A DNA stretch of 31,621 bases from JACMOY01 sp046590855 (GCA_046590855.1 JBKJTJ010000119.1:1-31621); one strand, 5' to 3'. Shown: positions 1-7,503, counted from the stretch's first letter. Numbers and translations are program-made. The notes: a model not told the origin generated them from the sequence alone.

Positions 1-581
1 GTGGTGGTGGACACGACCCGCTGGGCGGCGATCAGCTCGACGCTCGAGCCGTCGCACAGCGCCGCCAGGACCTCACCCTCACGCTGACTGAGGCGGGCGA
101 AGTCACCGAGCGCGGCGGCAGAGCCGGCCTGGACCAACCGCCGCTGCCGCAGGGCCGAGAGTGCGAGGTGACGGCCTGGCGACAGCCCCACGACCTCGCC
201 TCTGACCGCGCCCAGAACGGTGGAGAGGACGACCGAGAACGGGGCGGCCTTGTCGAGGTGGCCCAGTGCCCCTGCCTCGACCGCTCGGCCGACGCGGGAC
301 AGGTCCGAGGTGCCCGTCAGCACGAGGACCTGGGCGCCGAGGTCACGCAGCGCCGGCACCAGCCGCTCGCCGTCCAGCCCCGGTCCGAGGTCGAGGTCCA
401 GCAGCACCAGGTCCGGCCCGTGCGCAGCCACGTCGCCCAGCAGCATCGCCTCGTGGTCGGTCCGGGCGACCGCCGTGCGCACCCCGTGCCCTCGCAGCGC
501 GAGGCTCAGGCTGTCCGCGAGCAGCCGGTGGTCCTCGACCAGCATGACGAGGGGCGCAGGTGGCCTGGCCCCGTCGGTCAC
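1..581 (-). CDS. LuxR/NarL-family response regulator (3' end off window)
   Basis: Two-component response regulator, probably a DNA-binding transcription factor. Residues about 12-125 form a receiver domain: acidic pocket at VEDH (E16, D17), probable phospho-Asp D62 in LLDLDLG, switch Thr in VLTGTS, and conserved Lys in LGHLDKA. After a linker, LSQREGEVLAALCDGSS opens a GerE-type helix-turn-helix that is cut by the window edge after the recognition-helix start (RVVSTTT). I chose the GTG at 579-581 because it overlaps the kinase stop as GTGA, the usual coupled arrangement; an internal ATG at 543-545 (MLVEDHRLL) is a possible alternative that would shorten the N-terminus by 12 residues. It lies directly downstream of the histidine kinase, its likely partner. 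The kinase frame is broken, so the regulator may depend on re-initiation or another kinase. Targets cannot be told from the sequence. Confidence 0.85.
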   Translation of the reverse strand, partial: MTDGARPPAPLVMLVEDHRLLADSLSLALRGHGVRTAVARTDHEAMLLGDVAAHGPDLVLLDLDLGPGLDGERLVPALRDLGAQVLVLTGTSDLSRVGRAVEAGALGHLDKAAPFSVVLSTVLGAVRGEVVGLSPGRHLALSALRQRRLVQAGSAAALGDFARLSQREGEVLAALCDGSSVELIAAQRVVSTT

Positions 582-2115
582 GATGCGGCCAGCGCTGCGG
601 ACGTCAGCTGGCGCGGCAGGTGAGCGACGGCGTCAGCCGGCGCCGGAAGGTTGAGCACCACCTCGGTGCCGCCGCCGGCGCGAGCGCGCAGCTCCAGACC
701 CCCGCCCATCGCCACCATCAGGTCGCAGGCTGCCGGCAGCCCTCGTCCGCCTTCTTCTGGCGCCCGACCTGCGCGGACCAGCGCCCTGGACCGGACCTGG
801 GACGACATGCCGGGCCCGCGGTCAGCCACGTGCACCGTGACACCGCCGCCGTGGGGTCCGACCGTGCGCTGCACCCACACGTCGACCGGGCCGGTGCCGG
901 CGTGACGCTCGGCGTTGACCAACAGGGCGTGCAGCACGGTCGCCAGACCGCGCGGGTCACCCACGGCGGACGACGACGACGCCACCCAGCGCACTCCCAG
1001 CCCGGTCGCGGTCACCGTGGCCACGACCGGCCCGACCACGTCGGCCACCTCGAAGCGGGTGCGCGCGGGAGCCGACGCCGGCGCGATGAGGTGGGCCAGC
1101 CGGGCCAGCTCGCTGGTCACCGCCGAGGCGAGGTCGGCACGCGTGCCGGCGTCGAGGGCGTCACCCTGCACGTGCAGCACGTGCGAGGCGGCCTGCAGCG
1201 CGGCGATGGCGGTGCGGGCGTCGTGCCGCAGCTGGTCACGCTCGTCGACCCGGTCGGCGAGGGTCAGGGAGAGTCCCACCACACGGTCGTCGCTGAACGC
1301 CAGCGCCGACCGCAGATCGAACGTGGCATCGCTGAGCGCCACGACGCCGGCTCCGAGGAGCAGGACCGCCGCACTGACCGCCCAGGCCATCTCGCCGGTG
1401 AGCGCGGCGGCTCGTGCGGCTTCGACGCCGGCGAGCAGCCCCAGCAGCACCGCCAGGCCGGATTGACCCACGGCTGCCCTCGTCCGGGCCGCGACGGCGA
1501 CCGCGCCCCGGCGAGCACCAGGGAGCCCACGATCTCGAGCCCGATGGCGACCGCAAGGGCCGCCGCGGCCGGCAACGGGGTGAGAACAAACATCAGACCC
1601 CCGGCGAGCGTGGCCCCGATGAAGCACCCGATGAGGGCGCACGGGCGCAGCCGAGCGCACACCGCTGGCGTGCGCACCACCACCAGCGCCGTGAGCGCGC
1701 AGAGCACCGCGCCGACGCAACGGGTCGGTGCGGCAGCGACCAGCACCGGCAGCTGCGGGTGCAGCAGACCGGGCGCCTGGGCCAGCAGCACGCTCGCCAG
1801 CACGCCGCCTGCGAGCAGCACGGTCAGCAGGCCCGAACGGGCTTCACCGGTGAGCCGCCAGCGCACGTAGCGCAGCGCTGCAGCGGTGACCAGCAGAGCG
1901 ACGGCAAGGACACGCAGCACCTCACGGCCCGGGATCAGGTCCGCCGGGTCGACCCCGAGCAGCGCCTGGTGTACCGAGAGCGCCAGCACCAGCGTGCCCG
2001 CGGCGGCAGCGACGAGGCGCCGGGTCCGCACCCCTGTCGCGGGGACGGAACGGCGCCGGTCCAGTCCGCGATACCCCCGGGGCTGCCTCACCCGCGGCAG
2101 GTGGTTCCCCGTCAC
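578..2115 (-). pseudogene. Membrane sensor histidine kinase, apparent single-base frameshift
   Basis: Histidine kinase split over two frames. The N-terminal part starts at GTG 2113-2115 (AGGA about 7 nt upstream) and encodes about six hydrophobic helices, ending with GLEIVGSLVLAGAR. From about 1500 the protein continues in another frame: two more helices, then an H-box (RHDARTAIAAL), an N-box (LLVNAERHAG), a G1 box (VADRGPGMS), a G2 box (EEGGRGL) and the ATPase end GGGTEVVLNLP, stopping at 578-580. One extra base in the CCCC run at 1506-1509, or nearby, restores one protein of about 512 residues. Left as read, the first frame runs on as nonsense to a stop at 1264-1266. Either this is a homopolymer sequencing error or the kinase is inactive. 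A -10-like TAGATA (minus strand, 2162-2167) may give it its own promoter. The 78-bp gap to the signal peptidase gene allows co-transcription. Confidence 0.75.
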
Positions 2116-2193
2116 GGTGCGATCCTGGCACCGAAGCCCGAGAGCCGAGGCGGAATGGACGTATCTACCCCAACGGAGCAGATCGGAAGCGGG

Positions 2194-2676
2194 TCAGCGC
2201 ACTGTGCCGACGAGCCGGTCGTCGCGCCGGTCAGGGAAGAAGATGCTCCACGCCAGCACCGGGCAGGTGCACAGCACCATCAGCGAGGGGATGCCGGTGG
2301 GCTGCTGGAAGAAGACCAGGAGGTAGCCCAGCCCCGCCACACCGCCGCGCACGACGCCGATGACGTGCCGGGTGGGCACGGTCCACGGGTCCGCGTCGCG
2401 GTTGGCGTCCCCCTTCGTCGACCACCCGGCCGCGGTGCGGCCGACCAGCCGGTGGGTGACGGGACCCGATCGGGTGCGGAAGGTCACGACGTCGCCGGGC
2501 CGGGCCGCGGCGACGGCGCTCGTGTCGTCGAGCACCAGCGCGCCCACCGGGTAGGTCGGATCCATCGACCCGGTGCGGATCACGTACGGCCGCAGTCCCT
2601 GCTGCCAGCAGACCGCAGCAGCGACCCCCGCGGCGAGCAGCAGGCCGAGCACGACTGCACTCACGACTCGACGCAC
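2194..2676 (-). CDS. sipW: SipW-type (Ser-His) signal peptidase I
   Basis: Membrane signal peptidase of the archaeal/ER/SipW class, 160 residues. An N-terminal helix (about residues 4-22) is followed by the nucleophile box RTGSMDP (S37), the box VTHRLVG with His75 in place of the bacterial catalytic lysine, and the late box TKGDANRDADP (D90, with D94 or D96). A second hydrophobic stretch lies near the C-terminus (SLMVLCTCPVLAWSIFF). The Ser-His arrangement marks the class that in Bacillus matures TasA. The start is GTG 2674-2676, because AGGAG lies 6 nt upstream; a longer in-frame ATG at 2739 lies inside the intergenic hairpin and lacks this support. The gene follows a TasA-like gene, its obvious candidate substrate. 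Assignment to the class is secure; the substrate is inferred from position. Confidence 0.88.
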   Translation of the reverse strand: MRRVVSAVVLGLLLAAGVAAAVCWQQGLRPYVIRTGSMDPTYPVGALVLDDTSAVAAARPGDVVTFRTRSGPVTHRLVGRTAAGWSTKGDANRDADPWTVPTRHVIGVVRGGVAGLGYLLVFFQQPTGIPSLMVLCTCPVLAWSIFFPDRRDDRLVGTVR

Positions 2677-2716
2677 CAGGAGCTCCTCGAAGCAGGGACA
2701 GGCGAAGACGTGGGAC

Positions 2717-2747
2717 GTGGGCGGGGCCTCGAGAGGCACCCGCCCAC
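2717..2747 (-). terminator. Intergenic hairpin between tasA-like and signal peptidase genes
   Basis: Inverted repeat of 12-13 bp (arms 2717-2729 and 2734-2747) with one bulged base (A2738) and a CGAG loop. It begins 15 nt downstream of the tasA-like stop codon. No T-tract follows, so it is either an imperfect terminator that lets some transcripts through to the peptidase gene or a 3'-end stabiliser for the tasA-like message. Confidence 0.55.
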
Positions 2748-2762
2748 GGCCAACGAGCTGGA

Positions 2763-3446
2763 TCAGAAGTTCGCGGCGTCCGGACGGATGCCGTGCTGGG
2801 TGGCGACCAGCTTGAACCCGACGGTCGGCTGACCCTGCCGCTGGGCGGTCTGGCGACCGGTCACCCCGTAGGTGATGCCGATGGCACCGCCCCCGGTGTC
2901 CGGCACGTCGCTGGCGACCAGGATCGCCGCCGGCACGCCGCAGTAGGGCACGTCGACGTTGCGTGAGGTGGGCCGGGCGATCGAGCCCTGGCCGTTGGCG
3001 TCCGTGCAGTTAGTGAAGCCCGCCGGGGCCAGCTGCAGGTTGTAGCTGTCGAACACGACCGCGCCACCGTTCGCCGTAACCTTGAAGTGACCAAAGCGAC
3101 CCAGGCCGCCCTCCGTCCACAGCGGGTTGTCCTTGGTGCCGGTGAACTTGAGGTACCCGAGCGAGGTCGGGTCGAAGGTCAGCCACACGTCACTCGTGCC
3201 AGAGCTCACGTCGATCTTGTAGTCGACGTTCTTCGTGACGTCCTGGGCCGGCATCAGGTCGGAGAAGTTCAGCGTCCGATCCGAGGTCGAGGTGAGCGTC
3301 AGGTGGCCGGAATTGCCCGCGATCGAGCCGTCCAGGCTGCTGGTGAAGTAGGCGCCGGTGCCGGTTGCGGCGCCTGCGACCAGGGCGGCACCCGCCCCGA
3401 GGGTGCCGATGAACCCGGTGATCTTGATGATGCTGCGCTTGCTCAC
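2763..3446 (-). CDS. TasA/camelysin-like secreted protein with SipW-type signal
   Basis: Exported protein of 227 residues, resembling the alternate-signal-peptide (SipW-dependent) proteins related to TasA and camelysin. The N-terminus is MSKRSIIK, then a hydrophobic core to about residue 30 ending GAATGTGAYFTSS, the typical short signal whose cleavage site precedes the mature strand. The mature part is rich in Gly, Thr, Ser and Val with alternating beta-type segments, as expected for a jelly-roll fibre or surface protein, and has two cysteines (TNCTD and PYCGV) that could form a disulfide. Start is GTG 3444-3446 with AAAGGA (3453-3458 region) about 7-8 nt upstream. The adjacent Ser-His signal peptidase gene supports the call. 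Whether it forms fibres, as TasA does in Bacillus, is not shown by the sequence. Confidence 0.75.
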   Translation of the reverse strand: MSKRSIIKITGFIGTLGAGAALVAGAATGTGAYFTSSLDGSIAGNSGHLTLTSTSDRTLNFSDLMPAQDVTKNVDYKIDVSSGTSDVWLTFDPTSLGYLKFTGTKDNPLWTEGGLGRFGHFKVTANGGAVVFDSYNLQLAPAGFTNCTDANGQGSIARPTSRNVDVPYCGVPAAILVASDVPDTGGGAIGITYGVTGRQTAQRQGQPTVGFKLVATQHGIRPDAANF

Positions 3447-3489
3447 TCGTGCGTCCTTTGTCAGCAGTGCGAGCGTCGGTTTCGCCTCT

Positions 3490-3556
3490 GGCTCCCCACC
3501 CGGCCATGGCGACCAGCTCGCCGGGTGGATCTGCGCCTCGCTCCGACCGGGGAGCC
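3490..3556 (-). promoter_or_regulatory. Structured 5' leader with alternative pairings upstream of tasA-like gene
   Basis: On the minus-strand transcript the element GGCTCC (3556-3551) can pair either with the nearby GGAGC (3544-3540; short hairpin, 6-nt loop) or with the distant GGAGCC (3495-3490). The second fold encloses a 9-bp stem between 3520-3528 and 3496-3504. The two folds exclude each other, as in attenuators and riboswitches. I do not recognise it as a known riboswitch class. The 3' edge of the structure lies about 45 nt from the start codon. Nothing else is evident in the 156-bp gap 3447-3602. Confidence 0.35.
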
Positions 3557-3602
3557 CCGATCACGTGCTGATCCTGCGCCCGCACCCCCGACGGGCACAT
3601 CC

Positions 3603-4757
3603 TCAGGATTGATGAAGTGGCACCAGTTCCGCGTAGCCGGGCTTGATGACGTCGTCGATGAGCGCGAGCCGCTCGTCGAAGGGGATGAACGCGGACTTCA
3701 TCGCGTTGACGGTGACCCAGCGCAGGTCGGCGACGGTCCACCCGAGCTCGTCGACGAGCAGCTGCATCTCGCGCGACATCGACGTGCCGCTCATCAGCCG
3801 GTTGTCGGTGTTGACGGTGACCCGAAAGCGCAGCCGCTTGAGCAGGCCGATCGGGTGGACGCCCACCGACGCGGCCGCACCGGTCTGCACGTTGGACGAC
3901 GGGCACAGCTCGAGCGGGATGCGCTTGTCGCGCACGTAGGCGGCGAGCAGCCCGAGCTCGACGTCCTCGAGCCGTGCACCGACTGCCGCGGCCGCGTCGT
4001 CCGCGAACGGCCGCGCCCCGACCCGCAGGTCGTCGACGATGCGGACGCCGTGACCCAGCCGGTCGGCGCCGCACCACTGGATAGCCTCCCAGATGCTCGG
4101 CAGGCCGAACGCCTCGCCGGCGTGGATCGTGAAGTGGGCGTTCTCGCGGCGCAGGTACTCGAACGCGTCCAGGTGCCGGGTGGGCGGGTAGCCCGCCTCG
4201 GCGCCGGCGATGTCGAACCCCACGACGCCCTCGTCGCGGTAGCGCACCGCGAGACGGGCGATCTCCATCCCGTTGGCCGCGTGCCGCATCGCCGTCACCA
4301 GCGTGCCGACCCGGATCCGGTGCCCCGCCCGGGCCGCGAGGGTCTCGCCCTCGCGCAGCCCCTCCTGCACCGCGACGACGACCTCGTCGAGCGAGAGTCC
4401 CGCCGCCAGGTGCTGCTCGGGGGCGTAGCGCACCTCGGCGTACACGACGCCGTCGGCGGCGAGGTCCTGCGCGCACTCGGACGCCACGCGCCGCAACCCC
4501 TGCGCCGTCTGCATCACGGCGACCGTGTGGGCGAACGTCTCGAGGTAGCGCTCGAGCGACCCGGAGTCGGCCGACTCGCGGAACCACCGGCCCAGCGTCT
4601 CGGCGTCGGACGCCGGGAGGCCGTCGTAGCCCACCTCGGCGGCGATGTCGAGGATGGTCTGCGGCCGCAGACCCCCGTCCAGGTGGTCGTGCAGCAGGAC
4701 CTTGGGCGCCTGCCGCACGGCGTCGCTCACGATCACGTCATCAGGGGTGGTGGGCAC
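3603..4757 (-). CDS. add: Adenosine deaminase
   Basis: Cytosolic zinc enzyme that deaminates adenosine or deoxyadenosine to inosine or deoxyinosine in purine salvage. The 384-residue length fits the family. Visible motifs are the metal site LLHDHLDGG (H23, H25), HAGEAFG (H212 metal ligand, E215 catalytic), RLGHGVRI (H236) and the last metal site VNTDNRLMS (D318). The residue after the metal Asp is Asn rather than the usual second Asp; as far as I recall this is normal for actinobacterial members. Start is GTG 4755-4757, overlapping the end of the preceding DUF202 gene by 17 bp. No Shine-Dalgarno sequence is seen, but a TAGGCT box lies 6 nt upstream. It is the last gene of the nucleoside salvage run. 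Confidence 0.95.
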   Translation of the reverse strand: MPTTPDDVIVSDAVRQAPKVLLHDHLDGGLRPQTILDIAAEVGYDGLPASDAETLGRWFRESADSGSLERYLETFAHTVAVMQTAQGLRRVASECAQDLAADGVVYAEVRYAPEQHLAAGLSLDEVVVAVQEGLREGETLAARAGHRIRVGTLVTAMRHAANGMEIARLAVRYRDEGVVGFDIAGAEAGYPPTRHLDAFEYLRRENAHFTIHAGEAFGLPSIWEAIQWCGADRLGHGVRIVDDLRVGARPFADDAAAAVGARLEDVELGLLAAYVRDKRIPLELCPSSNVQTGAAASVGVHPIGLLKRLRFRVTVNTDNRLMSGTSMSREMQLLVDELGWTVADLRWVTVNAMKSAFIPFDERLALIDDVIKPGYAELVPLHQS

Positions 4758-5052
4758 CCACCGAGCCTAGTGCCGCAGCGGCTGCGGCCAATCCGAGCGC
4801 CGTCGTGGCGACGGCGACGGCGACCAGCCGTGCATAGGCGGACGCGTGACGTCGACCCGTGCTGCGCGGCACGACCACCAGCGCGGCGGCGGCGGCGACC
4901 GCCGAGGCAGCGGCCGCGACCGTCAGGAGTGCCGGTGAACCCCGTCGCGATGCCACCGGGACCACGACGACGGACAGCACCAGCACGGCCACCGCGGTGC
5001 GCTGCCAGGCGAGGGCGGTGCGCTCCGCCTGCAGGCCCGGGGTGCTGGTCAC
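4741..5052 (-). CDS. DUF202 membrane protein (second of tandem pair)
   Basis: Small integral membrane protein of 103 residues. The hallmark of the family is at the N-terminus: GLQAERTALAWQRTAVAV, where ERTxLAWxRT is the conserved DUF202 segment. Three hydrophobic stretches follow (residues about 16-35, 40-58 and 75-98), rich in Ala and Val. Start is GTG 5050-5052, which overlaps the stop of the upstream DUF202 gene as GTGA, so the two are probably translated together and may form a hetero-complex. The 3' end overlaps add by 17 bp. The biochemical function of DUF202 proteins is not established. Their place inside a nucleoside salvage run may reflect shared transcription only. Confidence 0.85.
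   Translation of the reverse strand: MTSTPGLQAERTALAWQRTAVAVLVLSVVVVPVASRRGSPALLTVAAAASAVAAAAALVVVPRSTGRRHASAYARLVAVAVATTALGLAAAAAALGSVGAHHP
4764..4769 (-). promoter_or_regulatory. Candidate -10 box of a leaderless add promoter
   Basis: TAGGCT on the minus strand, 6 nt before the add GTG, matches the TAnnnT -10 pattern. Its position would place transcription initiation at or next to the start codon. No clear -35 element is visible. Confidence 0.3.
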
Positions 5053-5423
5053 CGCCACACCCGACCTGCGGCGTACCCCGCGAGCAGCACCGCGACCACC
5101 ACGACCAACCCCGCCAGCCAGGTCAGCGCCCGCGGCGCCGGCAGTGCCTGGCCGAGGCGAAGGGCCCGCTCGGCCGCGCGCCAGGCCAGGACGGCCCGCA
5201 GCGCGAGCGCACCGCCGCCGAGGCAGGAGGCAGCGGCCACGGCGTCCAGCGATCGCGGCAGGGCCGCGACCTCGGCCAGCGAGGTCAGCCCCACCCCGGC
5301 GGCCACCAGGGCCAGACCGGTGCGCACCCACGCGAGCGCCGTGCGTTCGTTGGCCAGCGAGAACCGCGGGTCGGGCTCGTCCCCCACGTCGTAGACCGAC
5401 CGCGGGCGGCGCGGCCTGCTCAC
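5049..5423 (-). CDS. DUF202 (YidH-like) membrane protein (first of tandem pair)
   Basis: Integral membrane protein of 124 residues. A polar N-terminus (DVGDEPDPRFSLANERTAL) leads into the family motif NERTALAWVRTGLAL at about residues 25-39, with three hydrophobic segments (about 30-52, 60-80 and 98-120). The N-terminal DPRFSLANERT is typical of YidH-type members, whereas the downstream paralogue lacks this extension. Start is GTG 5421-5423; no convincing ribosome site is visible, but the ABM-domain gene ends only 10 bp upstream, so coupling is likely. The stop overlaps the next DUF202 gene by GTGA. Function unknown. The call rests on the ERTALAW motif and the three-helix layout. Confidence 0.87.
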   Translation of the reverse strand: MSRPRRPRSVYDVGDEPDPRFSLANERTALAWVRTGLALVAAGVGLTSLAEVAALPRSLDAVAAASCLGGGALALRAVLAWRAAERALRLGQALPAPRALTWLAGLVVVVAVLLAGYAAGRVWR

Positions 5424-5433
5424 GGCTGAGTGC

Positions 5434-5718
5434 TCACACGTCGACGAAGTGCTCGACGTGCGGGGGGCCGTCGAAGTGCGGCCCGATCAGTGAGCGCCAC
5501 TGCGCGAACCGCTCGCTCGCGCGAAAGTCATCGTGCGACTCGATGCGGTCCCACTCGACGAGCAGCACGAACCGGGTCGGCGTCTCGACACCCTGGGTCA
5601 TCCGCATCGACCCGCAGCCGGGCGTGGCGGCAACCAGGTGGCTCGCCTGCTCATAGGCGGCGGTGAACTGCTGCTGCGCACCGTCGGTGACGTCGATGAT
5701 CGCGACCTCGAGAACCAT
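5434..5718 (-). CDS. Antibiotic biosynthesis monooxygenase (ABM) domain protein
   Basis: Small cytosolic protein of 94 residues with the ABM ferredoxin-like fold pattern: strand EVAIIDVTDG, helix with QQQFTAAYEQASHLVAATPGC, strand RFVLLVEWDRIESHDDF, helix FRASERFAQWRSLIG and a C-terminal His-rich strand (GPPHVEHFVDV). Members act as cofactor-free monooxygenases, quinone oxidases, haem-degrading enzymes or dimeric stress proteins of unknown substrate, so the substrate cannot be named here. Start is ATG 5716-5718. It lies 25 bp after deoA and 10 bp before the DUF202 pair, so it is probably part of the long salvage transcript. A role in nucleoside metabolism is not indicated by its sequence. Confidence 0.75.
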   Translation of the reverse strand: MVLEVAIIDVTDGAQQQFTAAYEQASHLVAATPGCGSMRMTQGVETPTRFVLLVEWDRIESHDDFRASERFAQWRSLIGPHFDGPPHVEHFVDV

Positions 5719-5743
5719 GGGGCGCAGCCTGCCACACCGGTTC

Positions 5744-7039
5744 TCAGCCGGCCGCGACCCGCTCGATCACCAGCGGGAGCAGGTCGGGGCGCGACCCCTC
5801 GGGTGCGATGAAGTACGCGCCCTCCAGGGCCTGAAGCGCCCGCTCGAACCGCTCCGGGGTGTCGGTGTGCAGGGTCATCAGCGGCTCTCCCCCGCGGACG
5901 ACGGCACCGGGCTTGACGTGCAGCTCGACCCCCGCGCCGGCCTGAACGGCGTCCTCCTTGCGGGCCCGACCGGCGCCGAGCCGCCAGGCCGCGACGCCGA
6001 CGGCGAGGGCATCCAGCTGGGTGAGCACCCCGTCGGCGGGGGCGAGCACCGCGTGGGTCTCGCGGGCGCTCGGCAGGTCGGCGTCCGGGTCGCCGCCCTG
6101 GGCCGCGACCATCGAGCGCCACACGTCCATGGCGCTGCCGTCGGCCAACCGGTCGGCGGGGTCGACGTCCCCGCGTCCCGCTGCCACGAGCATCTCGCGG
6201 GCCAGGGCGAGCGTGAGCTCGACGACGTCCGGCGGTCCCCCGCCGGCCAGCACCTCGAGCGACTCGCGCACCTCGAGGGCATTGCCGGCGGTAAGGCCCA
6301 ACGGGGTCTGCATGTTGGTGAGCAGCGCCACCGTCGTGACACCCGCGTCGGTGCCGAGCTCGACCATCGTGCGGGCCAGCTCGCGCGCGTCCTGCACGGT
6401 CTTCATGAACGCCCCCGAACCGACCTTGACGTCCAGCACCAGCGCACCGGTGCCCTCGGCGATCTTCTTGCTCATGATCGAGCTGGCGATCAGCGGGATC
6501 GCCTCGACCGTTCCGGTGACGTCACGCAGGGCGTAGAGCTTCTTGTCGGCCGGCGCCAGACCGTCACCGGCGGCGCAGATGACGGCGCCGACGTCCTCGA
6601 GCTGACGCATCATCTCGGCGTTCGACAGGTGCGCCCGCCAGCCGGGGATCGACTCGAGCTTGTCGAGGGTGCCGCCGGTGTGGCCGAGCCCGCGCCCTGA
6701 CAGCTGCGGGACGGCGACTCCGCAGGCCGCCACCAGGGGCGCCAGCGGCAGCGTGATCTTGTCGCCGACCCCCCCGGTCGAGTGCTTGTCGGCGGTCGGC
6801 CGGCTCAGGTGGGTGAACGACATCCGCTCACCGCTGGCGATCATCGCGCCTGTCCAGCGGGCGATCTCGCGCCGGTTCATACCGCGCAGCAGGATCGCCA
6901 TGGCCAGCGCCGACATCTGCTCGTCGGCGACAGCACCGCGGGTGTACGCGTCGACGACCCAGTCGATCTGCGCGTCGCTGAGCTCGCGGTCGTCGCGCTT
7001 GGCGATGATGACGTCGACGGCGTCGAAGGCTTCGCTCAT
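5744..7039 (-). CDS. deoA: Thymidine phosphorylase
   Basis: Pyrimidine-nucleoside phosphorylase of 431 residues. It converts thymidine or deoxyuridine plus phosphate to base and deoxyribose 1-phosphate. The N-terminal helical domain carries MSALAMAILLRGMNRREIARWT. The phosphate-binding signature is HSTGGVGDKITLPLAPL, followed by SGRGLGHTGGTLDKLES, SSIMSKKIAEGTGALVLDVK and GSGAFMK, all characteristic of the family. A C-terminal all-beta domain (from about residue 335) contains GAGRARKEDAV and GVELHVKPGAVV. I start it at ATG 7037-7039 (MSEAFDAVDVI), where the family homology begins; an in-frame upstream extension to 7078 is possible but looks non-conserved. It follows cdd by 72 bp. With Cdd it degrades deoxycytidine via deoxyuridine to uracil. 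Confidence 0.95.
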   Translation of the reverse strand: MSEAFDAVDVIIAKRDDRELSDAQIDWVVDAYTRGAVADEQMSALAMAILLRGMNRREIARWTGAMIASGERMSFTHLSRPTADKHSTGGVGDKITLPLAPLVAACGVAVPQLSGRGLGHTGGTLDKLESIPGWRAHLSNAEMMRQLEDVGAVICAAGDGLAPADKKLYALRDVTGTVEAIPLIASSIMSKKIAEGTGALVLDVKVGSGAFMKTVQDARELARTMVELGTDAGVTTVALLTNMQTPLGLTAGNALEVRESLEVLAGGGPPDVVELTLALAREMLVAAGRGDVDPADRLADGSAMDVWRSMVAAQGGDPDADLPSARETHAVLAPADGVLTQLDALAVGVAAWRLGAGRARKEDAVQAGAGVELHVKPGAVVRGGEPLMTLHTDTPERFERALQALEGAYFIAPEGSRPDLLPLVIERVAAG

Positions 7040-7111
7040 GGCCCGATCCTGGACCACGCCGGGGCGATCCGCGCACACCGTTCGCGGCCGGCGTACTGAC
7101 CCCGCCCGTTC

Positions 7112-7501
7112 TCAACCGCCGAGCTTGTGAGCGCCGAACGCCTCGGGCAGCACCCAGCTCATCGGCTTGACGCCCTGCGGGGTGTCGACCAGACAGGTGG
7201 CGCCGCCGTTCTCCCAGATCAGCTGCCGGCACCGCCCGCAGGGCATGAGCACTGCGCCGTCGGCGTCCACGCAGGCGACCGCGACCAGGCGCCCGCCGCC
7301 CGTGAGATGCAGCTGGCTGACCATGCCGCACTCGGCGCACAGGCCGACGCCGTACGACGCGTTCTCGACGTTGCACCCGACGACGACCCGGCCGTCGTCG
7401 ACGAGGCCGGCGACGCCGACACGGTAGTGCGAGTACGGGGCGTAGGCGTGCGTCATCGCCTTCGTTGCGTTGCGGCGCAACGCCTCCCAGTCGACGTCCA
7501 C
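7112..7501 (-). CDS. cdd: Cytidine deaminase
   Basis: Zinc enzyme of 129 residues, the size of the small tetrameric cytidine deaminases. It converts cytidine or deoxycytidine to uridine or deoxyuridine. Motifs: AYAPYSHYRVG near the N-terminus, the substrate loop VGCNVENASYG, the zinc and catalytic box GLCAECGMVSQL (Cys ligand plus catalytic Glu) and the second zinc pair PCGRCRQ. I chose GTG 7499-7501 because a GAGGG ribosome site sits 9 nt upstream. A TTG two codons earlier would overlap the permease stop as TTGA but has a poorly spaced ribosome site. Its tight link to the importer permease shows that imported nucleosides are the intended substrate. Confidence 0.95.
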   Translation of the reverse strand: MDVDWEALRRNATKAMTHAYAPYSHYRVGVAGLVDDGRVVVGCNVENASYGVGLCAECGMVSQLHLTGGGRLVAVACVDADGAVLMPCGRCRQLIWENGGATCLVDTPQGVKPMSWVLPEAFGAHKLGG

Positions 7502-7503
7502 GC

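Noticed and set aside
3447..3602. c-di-GMP or c-di-AMP riboswitch before the tasA-like gene
   Set aside because: I compared the leader with the conserved cores I remember (for example GACGCAAAGCC and GGTTACC of GEMM-I) and found no match; only a structured leader is claimed.
5053..5331. Upstream extension of the second DUF202 frame
   Set aside because: The added part is antisense-like Gly/Arg/Ala sequence in the wrong frame of the first DUF202 gene; the GTGA overlap fixes the start at 5052.
3087..5429. Very long open frame on the plus strand opposite add and the DUF202 genes
   Set aside because: Its translation is Arg/Gly/His-rich with no fold or motif; it is the shadow of convincing minus-strand genes in GC-rich DNA.
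7040..7078. Longer start for thymidine phosphorylase
   Set aside because: The 13 added residues precede the normal family start and have no ribosome site.
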